Source of the DNA: a virus
Length of the DNA: 42,074 nucleotides
Direction: 5' to 3' (one strand)
Virus record (IMG/VR): IMGVR_UViG_3300025137_000079
Span: 1-42,074 of that record
Shown: in pieces, positions 9,114 to 16,603 of the stretch
Position numbering within the stretch: the stretch's first letter is position 1
Layout: every line of letters starts with the position of its first letter
The notes under the pieces: model-generated
Databases searched by the model: none
Told to the model about the DNA's origin: nothing
What the model saw: only the letters and a program-made list of their open reading frames with translations
Program-made: the position numbers and the translations under genes

Positions 9114-10646
9114 ATGATACAAAAATTTAGTACAATTTTCGATGGTTTACGTGCGGCATACGGCACTTTTAAGATCGAAAAGCGCAACGAAAAAGGCAAA
9201 GCTACCGGCAAAGCCATGATTATTCGCGAACCACGCACTGAGTTGACGTGGGAGGGCCATCTAAGTGGCAAAGGCCAGTCTGTTGGCATTATTCCAATCA
9301 ACGAAAGCAACGAGTCCCGGTGGGGTTGTATTGACATCGATGTCTACAATTTTGACCATCAGGCTTTCATTAAACGGGTTCAGGCGGCGAAGCTGCCATT
9401 AGTGGTTTGCCGAAGTAAATCCGGTGGGGCTCACGTCTTTCTATTTACGTCCGACTTTATTCCGGCGAAGGACATGCAGGACGTGTTGACTCGGTTATCG
9501 GTGTCCTTGGGACACGCGGGCTGCGAGATCTTTCCGAAACAGGTTGTGTTGAACCTAGAGCGTGGTGACGTGGGAAACTTCCTGAACATGCCTTATTACG
9601 ACCATGAGAATGGTCTTCGCTACGCGTTTAAGGCAGATGGAACCGCCGCAAACATTGAAGAATTCTTTGAGCTTGTTGACGAGAACGTCCAGACCCACGA
9701 GCAAATGTTAGCTTTAAATTTGGAAGAGGACTCAGCAAGCCCTATTGTGGACGGCCCACCCTGTTTACAGATCCTGTGCCGGGAAGGCATAGGCGAGGGC
9801 GCGAGAAATAATGGACTTTTTAACGTTGGGGTCTACCTTCGTAAAGCTTACCCCGAGACCTGGGAGTCTGAGATCCTTACCCACAACATGCAGTTTATCA
9901 ACCCACCGTTGCCGCTAGGCGAGGTCAACGCGGTGGCGAAACAGTTGGAGCGAAAAGATTACACGTACAAATGTAAGGACGCGCCCATCAACAGTTATTG
10001 CAATAGCGAGCTTTGTCGAACCCGGAAGTTTGGCATTGATGCGTCCTCCGCTGCGGCGAAAATCGCTAACTTGAGGAAATACAATTCGATACCGCCAGTG
10101 TGGTTTCTGGACGTCGAGGGAAAACCCCTTGAGATGCAGACCGACGATCTATTGAACCAAGCTGCTTTTCAGAAAGCGTGTGTCGATCAGTTGAACTTTT
10201 TGCCACGGACCATGCAAAAGGCCGTTTGGGAAACCCGTATCAACACTTTGTTGGTCGAGATGTCTGAAACCGAAGGGTCGATTATAGAGGTTTCGAGGGA
10301 CGTTTCGGTTAACGGCATATTTATGGATCATCTGGAAGAATTTTGTACGGGCCATCAGGCGGCCGAAGAAAAAGAACAGATACTGCTCAAGCGACCTTGG
10401 ACCGACGAGGATGTAGAAGAAACGTACTTTAGGCTGAAGGATCTGGAAGCTCATCTGGTCAAGGCAAATTTCAAGCATTACAAGACGCACCAGATTGCAC
10501 AGCGATTGCGAGAGATGAACGGTGAGGCTGCACAGATTAAGATTGCCACCAAGAACGTCAGGCTTTGGAAGATACCCGCCTTTAAAATTAATAGGGTGGT
10601 TGTTGCCGAGCCACAATTTACTAGCGAGGAGGACATACCGTTTTGA
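9114..10646 (+). CDS. Archaeo-eukaryotic-type (AEP) primase
   Basis: 510 residues. The catalytic DxD lies in GCIDIDVYNF (about residues 72-80). The S-G-G-x-H motif is CRSKSGGAHVFLF (about 100-112). EIFPKQ follows near residue 139, as in the AEP primases of TOTE-type and phage prim-pols. The central region (about 220-265; GIGEGARNNGLFNVGVYLR) resembles PriCT helical domains. A Cys cluster C-x8-C-x4-C (CKDAPINSYCNSELCRTRKFG) near 287-306 probably binds metal. The C-terminus ends TSEEDIPF, an SSB-like acidic tip. It should make primers for the phage polymerase. No strong ribosome site precedes this ATG; I kept it because homology-like content starts immediately. It shares a TTGA overlap with the next gene. 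Confidence 0.85.
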   Translation: MIQKFSTIFDGLRAAYGTFKIEKRNEKGKATGKAMIIREPRTELTWEGHLSGKGQSVGIIPINESNESRWGCIDIDVYNFDHQAFIKRVQAAKLPLVVCRSKSGGAHVFLFTSDFIPAKDMQDVLTRLSVSLGHAGCEIFPKQVVLNLERGDVGNFLNMPYYDHENGLRYAFKADGTAANIEEFFELVDENVQTHEQMLALNLEEDSASPIVDGPPCLQILCREGIGEGARNNGLFNVGVYLRKAYPETWESEILTHNMQFINPPLPLGEVNAVAKQLERKDYTYKCKDAPINSYCNSELCRTRKFGIDASSAAAKIANLRKYNSIPPVWFLDVEGKPLEMQTDDLLNQAAFQKACVDQLNFLPRTMQKAVWETRINTLLVEMSETEGSIIEVSRDVSVNGIFMDHLEEFCTGHQAAEEKEQILLKRPWTDEDVEETYFRLKDLEAHLVKANFKHYKTHQIAQRLREMNGEAAQIKIATKNVRLWKIPAFKINRVVVAEPQFTSEEDIPF

Positions 10647-10858
10647 AAAAAGCAGATGGCTTAGATGAGGCTATTTTGGGGACGGCCACACGTCCTGATC
10701 TTCCCGAAATTTTGGTGTACGACTATTACAAATGCGTAGACATTTTCATGGAAAATAATGAATGGACGGAAGAAGAAGCACTTGAGTGGATGGATTTCAA
10801 TGTGATCAACGCTTACGTCGGAAAGGACACCCCTATTTTTGTTATAATAGAACGCTAA
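10643..10858 (+). CDS. Small acidic protein, unknown function
   Basis: 71 residues with a TTG start that overlaps the primase stop (TTGA). A strong GAGGAGG Shine-Dalgarno about 10 bases upstream supports this unusual start. The sequence is acidic and aromatic (VYDYYKCVDIFMENNEWTEE, then ALEWMDFNVINAY). I recall similar short proteins in other phages but no function. It sits between primase and helicase, and its stop directly abuts the helicase ATG, so it is part of the replication operon. Confidence 0.75.
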   Translation: MKKADGLDEAILGTATRPDLPEILVYDYYKCVDIFMENNEWTEEEALEWMDFNVINAYVGKDTPIFVIIER

Positions 10859-12382
10859 ATGCAACGCATCTTTGGCCCCCCCGGAACCGGCAAAACGACC
10901 ACACTATTGAATCTAGTAGACCGCTCGCTATCGGACGGCACACCCCCCAACAAGATCGCGTTCTTTGCCTTCACTCGAAAAGCCGCTTCAGAGGCGAAGG
11001 AGAGGGCCTGTGAGCGGTTTGGACTCGATCCGCGACAGGACTTACCTTATTTTAGAACTATCCACTCACTGGCGTTTTATTTGACCGGGTTGAAATCGGA
11101 CCAGCTAATGACTGCCCAACATTACAGAGAGGTTGAAAAAAAGATTGGAATTTCTTTGGTGAGTGGCGAAACCTCTTTATATGAAGTCGAATCCGATTTG
11201 TCCAACAGTTTGAAAAAAGAGTCCGACCTGTTGCGGTTGATTACGCTGTCCCGGTTGAAAAAGACCTTGCTCAGAACAGAATACAACTTTAGCGACCTTG
11301 ATTATGAGTGGGTCGAGGTGGACTACGTTGCACGGTGCTTGGTTCAGTACAAAAAAGCGCATGGCCTGTATGATTACACCGACATGCTGGAATTGTTTGC
11401 CCAGTCGGCACATCAAACCTGTCCTCGTTTTGAACTGGCAATGTTGGACGAGGCGCAGGATTTAAGCCCACTGCAATGGGACATAGCCCACGCTATCGAG
11501 GAAAAATCGGAGCGCATGTACTGCGCGGGGGACGATGACCAAGCAATTTACAAATGGTCTGGGGCCGACGTGGAGCACTTCATCAACCTGCCGGGCGGTA
11601 GTGAGGTACTGGAGCAAAGTTACCGAGTACCCCGAAAGGTACACGAGGTGGCAGAACGCATCTGTAATCGCATCAAACGGCGGTTTCCGAAGAAGTATTT
11701 GCCTCGGCAAGAAGAAGGAAAGCTAGAACGCATCACCGGGTTTGAAGAACTCGACTTGAACCACGGCACTTGGTTATTTCTATCCCAGGCGCAGTATTTT
11801 TTAAACTCAATCAAGAGTCATTGCAAATCCCAAGGTTATTTTTACGAATCGCAGTCCGGCCACAGTTTGCGGTTAAAAATCAGAGAAGCGTTAGAGGGCT
11901 GGAAAGCCTTGCAGCGCGGGCATCCGGTCACTTACGATTTTGCCAAGACGTTGTATTCGTACATGTCGGGCAACGGAGGCCGGGTTGAAAGAGGCTTTAA
12001 AAAAATTCTTGGGGAAGAAGACGATACGTTTACGTTTGAAGATCTGAGGGACAACAACGGTTTGTTGGCGACTCTCGACATGTCATGGCAACAAGCCTTG
12101 GATAAGGTTCCAGACGTTGATGTAGCTTACATCAACGCACTGTTGCGCCGGGGCGAAGACCTCACGGCCCTGCCCCGCATTAAACTGAGCACGATCCACG
12201 GGGCGAAGGGCGGCGAGGCAGAGAACGTGGTGCTTTATACCGATTTGACCGCAGCAGCCGAACAGTCGATGGAAAAGGACCCGGATTCTTTGCATCGTGT
12301 GTTTTATGTGGCGGTGACCAGAACAAAGCAGAATTTATACTTGGTTGAACCAGAAAACTTTTACCGGAGTTACCCATTGTGA
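10859..12382 (+). CDS. SF1 helicase, UvrD/PcrA/Rep-like
   Basis: 507 residues. Motif I is GPPGTGKTTTLL (residues 5-16) and motif Ia FFAFTRKAASEAKERA (about 36). Motif II is LDEAQDLSPLQWD (about 196), motif III AGDDDQAIYKWSGAD (about 223) and motif IV VLEQSYRVPRKVHE. Motif V is LSTIHGAKGGEAENVVL (about 442) and motif VI FYVAVTRTKQNLYLV (about 482). This is a complete UvrD-type ATPase but shorter than bacterial UvrD (about 720 residues), lacking much of the accessory subdomains. It probably unwinds at the phage fork or in recombination. Its ATG follows the previous TAA directly, and its stop overlaps the next GTG. Confidence 0.92.
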   Translation: MQRIFGPPGTGKTTTLLNLVDRSLSDGTPPNKIAFFAFTRKAASEAKERACERFGLDPRQDLPYFRTIHSLAFYLTGLKSDQLMTAQHYREVEKKIGISLVSGETSLYEVESDLSNSLKKESDLLRLITLSRLKKTLLRTEYNFSDLDYEWVEVDYVARCLVQYKKAHGLYDYTDMLELFAQSAHQTCPRFELAMLDEAQDLSPLQWDIAHAIEEKSERMYCAGDDDQAIYKWSGADVEHFINLPGGSEVLEQSYRVPRKVHEVAERICNRIKRRFPKKYLPRQEEGKLERITGFEELDLNHGTWLFLSQAQYFLNSIKSHCKSQGYFYESQSGHSLRLKIREALEGWKALQRGHPVTYDFAKTLYSYMSGNGGRVERGFKKILGEEDDTFTFEDLRDNNGLLATLDMSWQQALDKVPDVDVAYINALLRRGEDLTALPRIKLSTIHGAKGGEAENVVLYTDLTAAAEQSMEKDPDSLHRVFYVAVTRTKQNLYLVEPENFYRSYPL

Positions 12383-12594
12383 AATCGTTAGAAGAACAGG
12401 TAGCCGGGGCACATTACAAGAACCAGAAGATTCAACCGATTGAATACATTCTGGCAAATGAGTTGCCTTTCATTGAGGGCAACATCGTGAAATACATCAC
12501 GCGATGGCGGGAGAAAGGGGGAATCGAAGACTTGAAAAAAGTTAAGCATTACGTTGAAATCCTCATGGAGTACGAAGATGGAAAAAGAAACTAG
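12379..12594 (+). CDS. DUF3310 family small protein
   Basis: 71 residues, GTG start overlapping the helicase stop (GTGA). The pattern HYKNQKIQPIEYILAN, then EGNIVKYITRWREKGG and DLKKVKHYVEIL matches the DUF3310 signature (H-Y, I-Q-P-I-E-Y-I, G-N-x-V-K-Y-x-x-R, K-G-G, D-L-x-K). The family is widespread in phages; T7 gp1.7, which acts in nucleotide metabolism, is reported to carry this region. Placement between helicase and polymerase fits a replication or nucleotide role, but the function here is not shown. The polymerase ATG lies inside its 3' end. Confidence 0.8.
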   Translation: MKSLEEQVAGAHYKNQKIQPIEYILANELPFIEGNIVKYITRWREKGGIEDLKKVKHYVEILMEYEDGKRN

Positions 12595-14488
12595 GTTGCA
12601 ATTCCCCTTGTTCACGCCGGAATCAGAATGGACGGCCCCGTTTGAATTAAAAGATCTTACGGACGCGAAAGAAATTGCCATTGACCTCGAAACACGAGAC
12701 CCGCATCTGAAAGAAAGTGGTCCGGGCTGGCCCAGAGGTGACGGGGACGTGGTCGGTATCGCCGTGGCGACAGAAGGATTTGAAGCTTACTACCCAATCG
12801 CTCACGCCGGGGGCGGTAATCTGGACAAAACAATCGTGCTGCGCTGGCTCGAAAAACAAATGTCCACCAACTGTCCAAAGATCATGCACAACGCGCCCTA
12901 CGATTTGGGCTGGATGAAGGCATTGGGGGTGCCGGTCAACGGGCCCATTATCGACACGATGGTCATGGCGGCGCTGTTAGACGAGAACCGATTCTCCTAT
13001 TCGCTCAACGCCCTCTCTTACGATTATTTGGGCCTCGCAAAGTCGGAAAAGCTCTTGACCCAGGCGGCAGTAGATTTTGGTGTCGATCCAAAAGCCGAGC
13101 TGTGGAAACTGCCGAGCCAGTTTGTGGGGCCTTATGCCGAGCAAGACGCAAGGTTAGCTTTTGATTTATATAAGTTTTTTCGTTTAGAACTCAACAAGGA
13201 AAGCTTGGAGACTGTCTTTGATTTAGAAACTCGATTGACTCCGTGCCTGATTGACATGACATTTCGTGGCATCCGCGTGGACATGGAAAAATGTGAGAGA
13301 ACCAAGCAGGATTTGATTAAAAAAGAAAAGGTAATACTCAAGCAAATTAAAGCAATGATTGGGGTCGATGTGGAAATCTGGGCAGCGTCGTCACTTTCAA
13401 AGGCGTTTGATAAGCTCAAGATCAAGTATGCCCGGACGACTACGGGTCAGCCGTCTTTTACCAAGTCTTTCTTGTCCGATCACCCGCACGAGTTTGCCAA
13501 ACTTGTGGTGCAAGCGCGTAGCCTGAACAAAATTCAAGGGACGTTTGTCACGTCGATTATGAAGCACGTGTCCAAAAAAGGAAGGATTCACGGCCACATC
13601 AACCAACTGCGCTCCGACCAAGGCGGCACCGTCTCCGGCCGGATCTCGATGAGCAATCCCAATTTGCAACAGATCCCGGCACGTGACCCGGAACTCGGCC
13701 CCTTGATCCGCAGCTTGTTTCTCCCTGAAGAGGACGAGCAGTGGGCGGCCATTGATTTCTCGCAGCAGGAGCCACGCATCTTGGTCCATTACGCCAGTGT
13801 CTTTGGCGAATGGAAGGGTTCACAATTGGGCGGGGCACAAGAATTTGTAGACGCGTACACCAACGATCCAGCTACCGATTTCCACACAATGGTGGCTGAA
13901 ATGGCACAGATCCCACGCAAACAGGCAAAAACTATTAACCTGGGAATGATGTATGGAATGGGAGTTCGCAAACTTGCGGAGCAACTGGATCTGGAAATCG
14001 ACGAAGCGAAAGGGCTAACCGAGCAATACCATGCTCGCGTGCCTTTTGTGCGACAATTGATGCAAGGCGTGTCACGGTCCGTGGACAAAAAAGAAGACGG
14101 CTCCATTCGCTCGCTCAAAGGACGTAAATGTCGTTTTGATATGTTCGAGCCCCTTGGCTACGATTTGAAGAAAGCGTTGCCGAAAAAGGAAGCAAAGATC
14201 GCTTACGGGGACACGACTCCTCTGCGCCGTGCATTCACGTATAAGGCCCTTAATCGATTGATTCAAGCCAGTGCAGCGGATATGACCAAACAAGCTATGG
14301 TGGACCTCTACGAGGCTGGAGAACGACCGTTGCTACAGGTTCACGATGAACTGGGATGCAGTGTGCGCGACGAAGACCACGCCCGGCGGATCAGAGAAGT
14401 GATGGAGAACGCCATCGAACTGCGGGTTCCGAACAAATGTGACATCGACATGGGCCCCAGTTGGGGCGAAACGAAAGAAATAAAATAA
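12578..14488 (+). CDS. polA: Family A DNA polymerase with 3'-5' exonuclease
   Basis: 636 residues from ATG 12578, with TGGAG 7 bases upstream; a TTG at 12554 is also in frame but less likely. Exo I is AIDLETRD (D36, E38), Exo II HNAPYDLGWM (about 104) and Exo III YAEQDARLAF (about 186), so proofreading looks intact. Polymerase motif A is AIDFSQQEPRILVHYAS. Motif B is KQAKTINLGMMYGMG, with Leu (codon at 13940, residue 455) where E. coli Pol I has Phe762. Motif C is QVHDELG (about 588). There is no 5'-3' exonuclease domain. This is the replicative polymerase. It overlaps the DUF3310 gene by 17 bases and ends just before a new promoter. Confidence 0.95.
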   Translation: MEKETRLQFPLFTPESEWTAPFELKDLTDAKEIAIDLETRDPHLKESGPGWPRGDGDVVGIAVATEGFEAYYPIAHAGGGNLDKTIVLRWLEKQMSTNCPKIMHNAPYDLGWMKALGVPVNGPIIDTMVMAALLDENRFSYSLNALSYDYLGLAKSEKLLTQAAVDFGVDPKAELWKLPSQFVGPYAEQDARLAFDLYKFFRLELNKESLETVFDLETRLTPCLIDMTFRGIRVDMEKCERTKQDLIKKEKVILKQIKAMIGVDVEIWAASSLSKAFDKLKIKYARTTTGQPSFTKSFLSDHPHEFAKLVVQARSLNKIQGTFVTSIMKHVSKKGRIHGHINQLRSDQGGTVSGRISMSNPNLQQIPARDPELGPLIRSLFLPEEDEQWAAIDFSQQEPRILVHYASVFGEWKGSQLGGAQEFVDAYTNDPATDFHTMVAEMAQIPRKQAKTINLGMMYGMGVRKLAEQLDLEIDEAKGLTEQYHARVPFVRQLMQGVSRSVDKKEDGSIRSLKGRKCRFDMFEPLGYDLKKALPKKEAKIAYGDTTPLRRAFTYKALNRLIQASAADMTKQAMVDLYEAGERPLLQVHDELGCSVRDEDHARRIREVMENAIELRVPNKCDIDMGPSWGETKEIK

Positions 14489-14489
14489 C

Positions 14490-14518
14490 TTGCGATAATT
14501 CGCATAGGGTCCTATACT
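14490..14518 (+). promoter_or_regulatory. Sigma70-type promoter upstream of RHH-like gene and hairpin region
   Basis: TTGCGA (14490-14495), 17-base spacer, TATACT (14513-14518). A palindrome TGCGA-TAAT-TCGCA (14491-14504) covers the -35, and ATAGG-GT-CCTAT (14504-14515) runs into the -10, so operator control is likely. The expected start falls at or next to the A of ATG 14526. Confidence 0.75.
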
Positions 14519-14525
14519 GCACGTC

Positions 14526-14693
14526 ATGGATACAGAAAAATGGAAATCAGTCCTTGTGCCAGTCCCGGTTTACCGGGAAATTAAGGCAATTGCAAGCATG
14601 GAAGAACGAAGTATCTCTGGACAATTGCGTAAAATTTTTAAAGAATGGCAAGAAGATCGCGTTGCCGAAGCACGGCAATTGGATCAACACTAG
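14526..14693 (+). CDS. Small ribbon-helix-helix-like protein, possible repressor
   Basis: 55 residues. A short strand-like segment (WKSVLVPVPVYREIKAIA) is followed by ERSISGQLRKIFKEWQED. This beta then helix-helix arrangement, with a Ser-Gly turn before the second helix, resembles the Arc/MetJ ribbon-helix-helix fold. RHH proteins dimerise and bind operators; the palindromes over its own promoter would suit autoregulation, which is inference. No Shine-Dalgarno is visible, because the ATG is 7 bases after the -10 box, suggesting a leaderless message. The ORF is too short to stand on length alone; support comes from promoter, fold pattern and intergenic position. Confidence 0.6.
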   Translation: MDTEKWKSVLVPVPVYREIKAIASMEERSISGQLRKIFKEWQEDRVAEARQLDQH

Positions 14694-15135
14694 GTTCATT
14701 ACTGGTGGCGCTGTTAGAACGATCCTCCAACAGCGCCGCTATTACGGGGGGCCTGTTAGCCCAGGTTACCCCCGACTTTTAAATCCAAGACGTAACAGGT
14801 CGGTATCCGGTTACGTTTTGTAGGTCAAGGCAACAAAACAAAGTCATTTTTGTTTCCGAGCCTTGTTGGCTCGTTCCCGTCCGAGTGGCCGAAAAGGCGG
14901 GTAACTTTATTTAGTTGCACACTTCTTTTTCTTTTGCTACGGTTCTTATCGAACCAACCCCTAGCTGGTTCACCTCAAACCAACCCACATTCCCCGTGGG
15001 TCCCCTTTACTGCGCCTTCGGGCGCAGTATCTTTTATGCAGTAAATTTTTTACACTAAAAGAGACTAAGGATATTTAAGACTGTCCTTTCGGACTCGCTT
15101 GGCCCACGAGTAGTCAAAACGGGCTTTACTTTTTT
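14694..15135 (+). other. Non-coding, hairpin-rich region; candidate structured RNA
   Basis: No convincing gene. It holds a run of perfect inverted repeats: 14707-14737 (9-bp stem), 14745-14774 (6 bp plus inner 4 bp), 14790-14816 (7 bp plus inner 3 bp), 14826-14865 (6 bp plus inner 7 bp), 14857-14873 (6 bp, competing with the previous one), 14941-14955, 14966-14982, 14983-15001 (6 bp), 15008-15029 (9 bp, TTCG loop), then 15083-15094 and 15093-15111. It lies downstream of the 14490 promoter and could be transcribed rightward. Chance would give the 5-bp stems but hardly this series of long and nested ones. Confidence 0.6.
15008..15035 (+). terminator. Probable rightward intrinsic terminator with TTCG loop
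   Basis: TACTGCGCC, TTCG, GGCGCAGTA form a perfect 9-bp stem with a C(UUCG)G loop, followed by TCTTTTA. The T-run is short and interrupted, so termination may be partial. It would end transcripts from the 14490 promoter. Confidence 0.6.
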
Positions 15136-15639
15136 TCAGTAATCCGCAAATAAGTGATCTGGTTTTTTTAAGTCGTTTCTGCTTATTTTCAAAAAAGCTT
15201 TTTGTTTTACGCTTAAATACCGTCCTTCTTTCTTTGCAAACTTTACTTTTTTAAGTTTTTCTTGGTGTTGCGTTACATTTTGTTGAAGAGGTTGTTTTGA
15301 AAGCCGAAAATATTCTTGGTTTAAAATGGTAAGTACCCTATGAGTGTCTTCCACAACCCTGTGAGAAACGTTGCTTTCAAAATAAAGCTGGTGTTGATCT
15401 TCCCATTGTTCCGCTTTCTTTAAAATTTTCGGGTCCACTACATGCCACGTCATTCCGTCGCAGACTTCTGAATTTCCGGTGGTGTTTTTGTTGGGTAATT
15501 CTTGGCTACGGTCTTCGCGCCAAGGCGTTCGATGCCAAGTTTCTACGCAAAAATTACAACTCTTTCTTCTCCCATGCCAATTAGACGATACTTTTCTTAC
15601 CCCGCAAGTCTCACAGATTAAAAGAGCGTCAATCCCCAT
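15136..15639 (-). CDS. Putative zinc-ribbon protein, unknown function
   Basis: 167 residues from ATG 15639 (a GTG one codon upstream is possible). The N-terminus holds two Cys pairs, CETCG and CNFC, about 17 residues apart (LICETCGVRKVSSNW, then KSCNFCVETW), a likely treble-clef or zinc-ribbon metal site. The remainder is basic and helical, with a Lys-rich C-terminal third (EKLKKVKFAKKEGRY). HNH-type endonucleases often start with such Cys pairs, but I see no H-N-H core. It is the last gene of the leftward operon, 67 bases from its neighbour. Nucleic-acid binding is a guess from charge and Cys pattern. Confidence 0.65.
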   Translation of the reverse strand: MGIDALLICETCGVRKVSSNWHGRRKSCNFCVETWHRTPWREDRSQELPNKNTTGNSEVCDGMTWHVVDPKILKKAEQWEDQHQLYFESNVSHRVVEDTHRVLTILNQEYFRLSKQPLQQNVTQHQEKLKKVKFAKKEGRYLSVKQKAFLKISRNDLKKPDHLFADY

Positions 15640-15705
15640 CACATAAACCCCAAGGTGTAATCCCAGTCCACACCCAACAACACAAAAACAGCTACCACTG
15701 TTATG

Positions 15706-15906
15706 TCATACCGGTATTTTTGTAAGAAAACTAGCATTTACTTCCTCCAACACACAAATTGTGCAACTCGGAGCGTCCGTTTGCGTTTGTTTTGCAAAAA
15801 CCTCCTCGTGATAATACCTGTTTGCTTCTGCCCGAGTGGAAAAGGGACCAATGACCTTGGTCCCCTTCGGCTCGACGTAAAACACCAAGACATAAGAATC
15901 GGTCAT
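15706..15906 (-). CDS. Small protein, unknown function
   Basis: 66 residues. Its ATG overlaps the upstream stop as ATGA, indicating coupled translation. The pattern YVLVFYVEPKGTKVIGPF then STRAEANRYYHEEV suggests a compact beta-beta-alpha unit, similar to short phage proteins in which a strand pair is followed by an F-S-T-x-x-E-A helix. No function is known to me. It is part of the leftward operon and lacks Cys or catalytic patterns that would suggest an enzyme. Confidence 0.65.
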   Translation of the reverse strand: MTDSYVLVFYVEPKGTKVIGPFSTRAEANRYYHEEVFAKQTQTDAPSCTICVLEEVNASFLTKIPV

Positions 15907-16424
15907 GCGTCGTCAGTCCAGTACATCTCGTTAACCGATGCCTCGATGTGGACAATGGCTTCGTCCGATTTGTTGTACGCCGACCGCAGCCCACGCACCA
16001 GCGGTTCCAATACCTCGGCCCGCCGCTCAAACGACATGCGCTCGTATACGTCATATTCAATGTTGATCGGAATGCGGGTCAGCAACAGCTTCTTGTCGTC
16101 CGTGCGGTCCCGGTGACCGTATACAGGGGTATGCCGCTCGACATAGACGTCTACACCCAAGTCCCGGCGTTTGTGCATGCCGTGCAACGACGGGTCACAG
16201 ATCTGGAAGACCGGGCCTTTGGTTTCCTGTGCGTCAACCTGCTGCTCAAGCTCAAAAATCTTGCTGCGAAGTTCTTCTTTTTCCTGATTCCCACGCACCA
16301 AATGTTTGACGCGAAACTCTTCCATTTCACTGGAAGTCTCAATGTCAGCCTTCAACTTCACGATTTTCTTTTCCAACCGCTTGATTTTCTTCTCAAGCTT
16401 CACTCTCTCGTCTTTTAAAATCAT
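15903..16424 (-). CDS. Coiled-coil protein, unknown function
   Basis: 173 residues, with AGGAG about 8 bases before the ATG. Residues 1-70 are a long Lys/Glu-rich heptad region (KLEKKIKRLEKKIVKLKADI), a probable coiled coil. Residues about 75-170 form a mixed globular part containing VDVYVERHTPVYGHRDR and RIPINIEYDVYERMSFERRA. I recognise no family. Oligomerisation through the N-terminus is likely. The gene belongs to the leftward operon, 16 bases after its upstream neighbour. Confidence 0.7.
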   Translation of the reverse strand: MILKDERVKLEKKIKRLEKKIVKLKADIETSSEMEEFRVKHLVRGNQEKEELRSKIFELEQQVDAQETKGPVFQICDPSLHGMHKRRDLGVDVYVERHTPVYGHRDRTDDKKLLLTRIPINIEYDVYERMSFERRAEVLEPLVRGLRSAYNKSDEAIVHIEASVNEMYWTDDA

Positions 16425-16439
16425 TTCCTAGCTCCTTTT

Positions 16440-16601
16440 TTAGTTGCGTTTCGGTTGGCGCTTCGCCACGACCGATACGATTTTTGCGCCTCGCGGCACG
16501 TGTTTTTGAATGTCTGAAAGAAAAATTCCCCTCAATTCCGCTGATTCAACGCCGTCGCTTGTCTGGTACAGCACGCTAACGTTAAAAATTCCCCGCTCCA
16601 C
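16440..16601 (-). CDS. Small protein, paralogue of the 16798 gene
   Basis: 53 residues from a GTG start at 16601, two bases after the upstream stop, with GGAGGGGGAG about 8 bases before it. A longer ORF form would overlap the upstream gene and lacks the paralogue's homology. GIFNVSVLYQ, then LSDIQKHVPRGAKIVS and VAKR match GKFDITVVYK, LSEIQTHVPPGAEIVS and VAKR of the 16798-16968 gene. The shared pattern begins right at the chosen start. Function unknown. Confidence 0.65.
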   Translation of the reverse strand: MERGIFNVSVLYQTSDGVESAELRGIFLSDIQKHVPRGAKIVSVVAKRQPKRN

Positions 16602-16603
16602 GG

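Noticed and set aside
13397-13789. Leftward 130-codon frame inside the polymerase gene
   Set aside because: Opposite-strand shadow of a gene with clear polymerase motifs; no promoter or ribosome site.
12578-14488. DnaJ-type insertion in the polymerase, as reported for HMO-2011
   Set aside because: No CxxCxGxG-type Cys repeats are present in this polymerase.
14461-14823. Rightward 120-codon frame across the promoter and hairpin region
   Set aside because: It overlaps the polymerase end, the promoter and the better-supported 14526 gene, and has no ribosome site.
14876-14902. tRNA-like D-arm resemblance (GTCCGAGTGGCCGAAAAGGC)
   Set aside because: No acceptor stem, anticodon arm or T-arm can be arranged around it.
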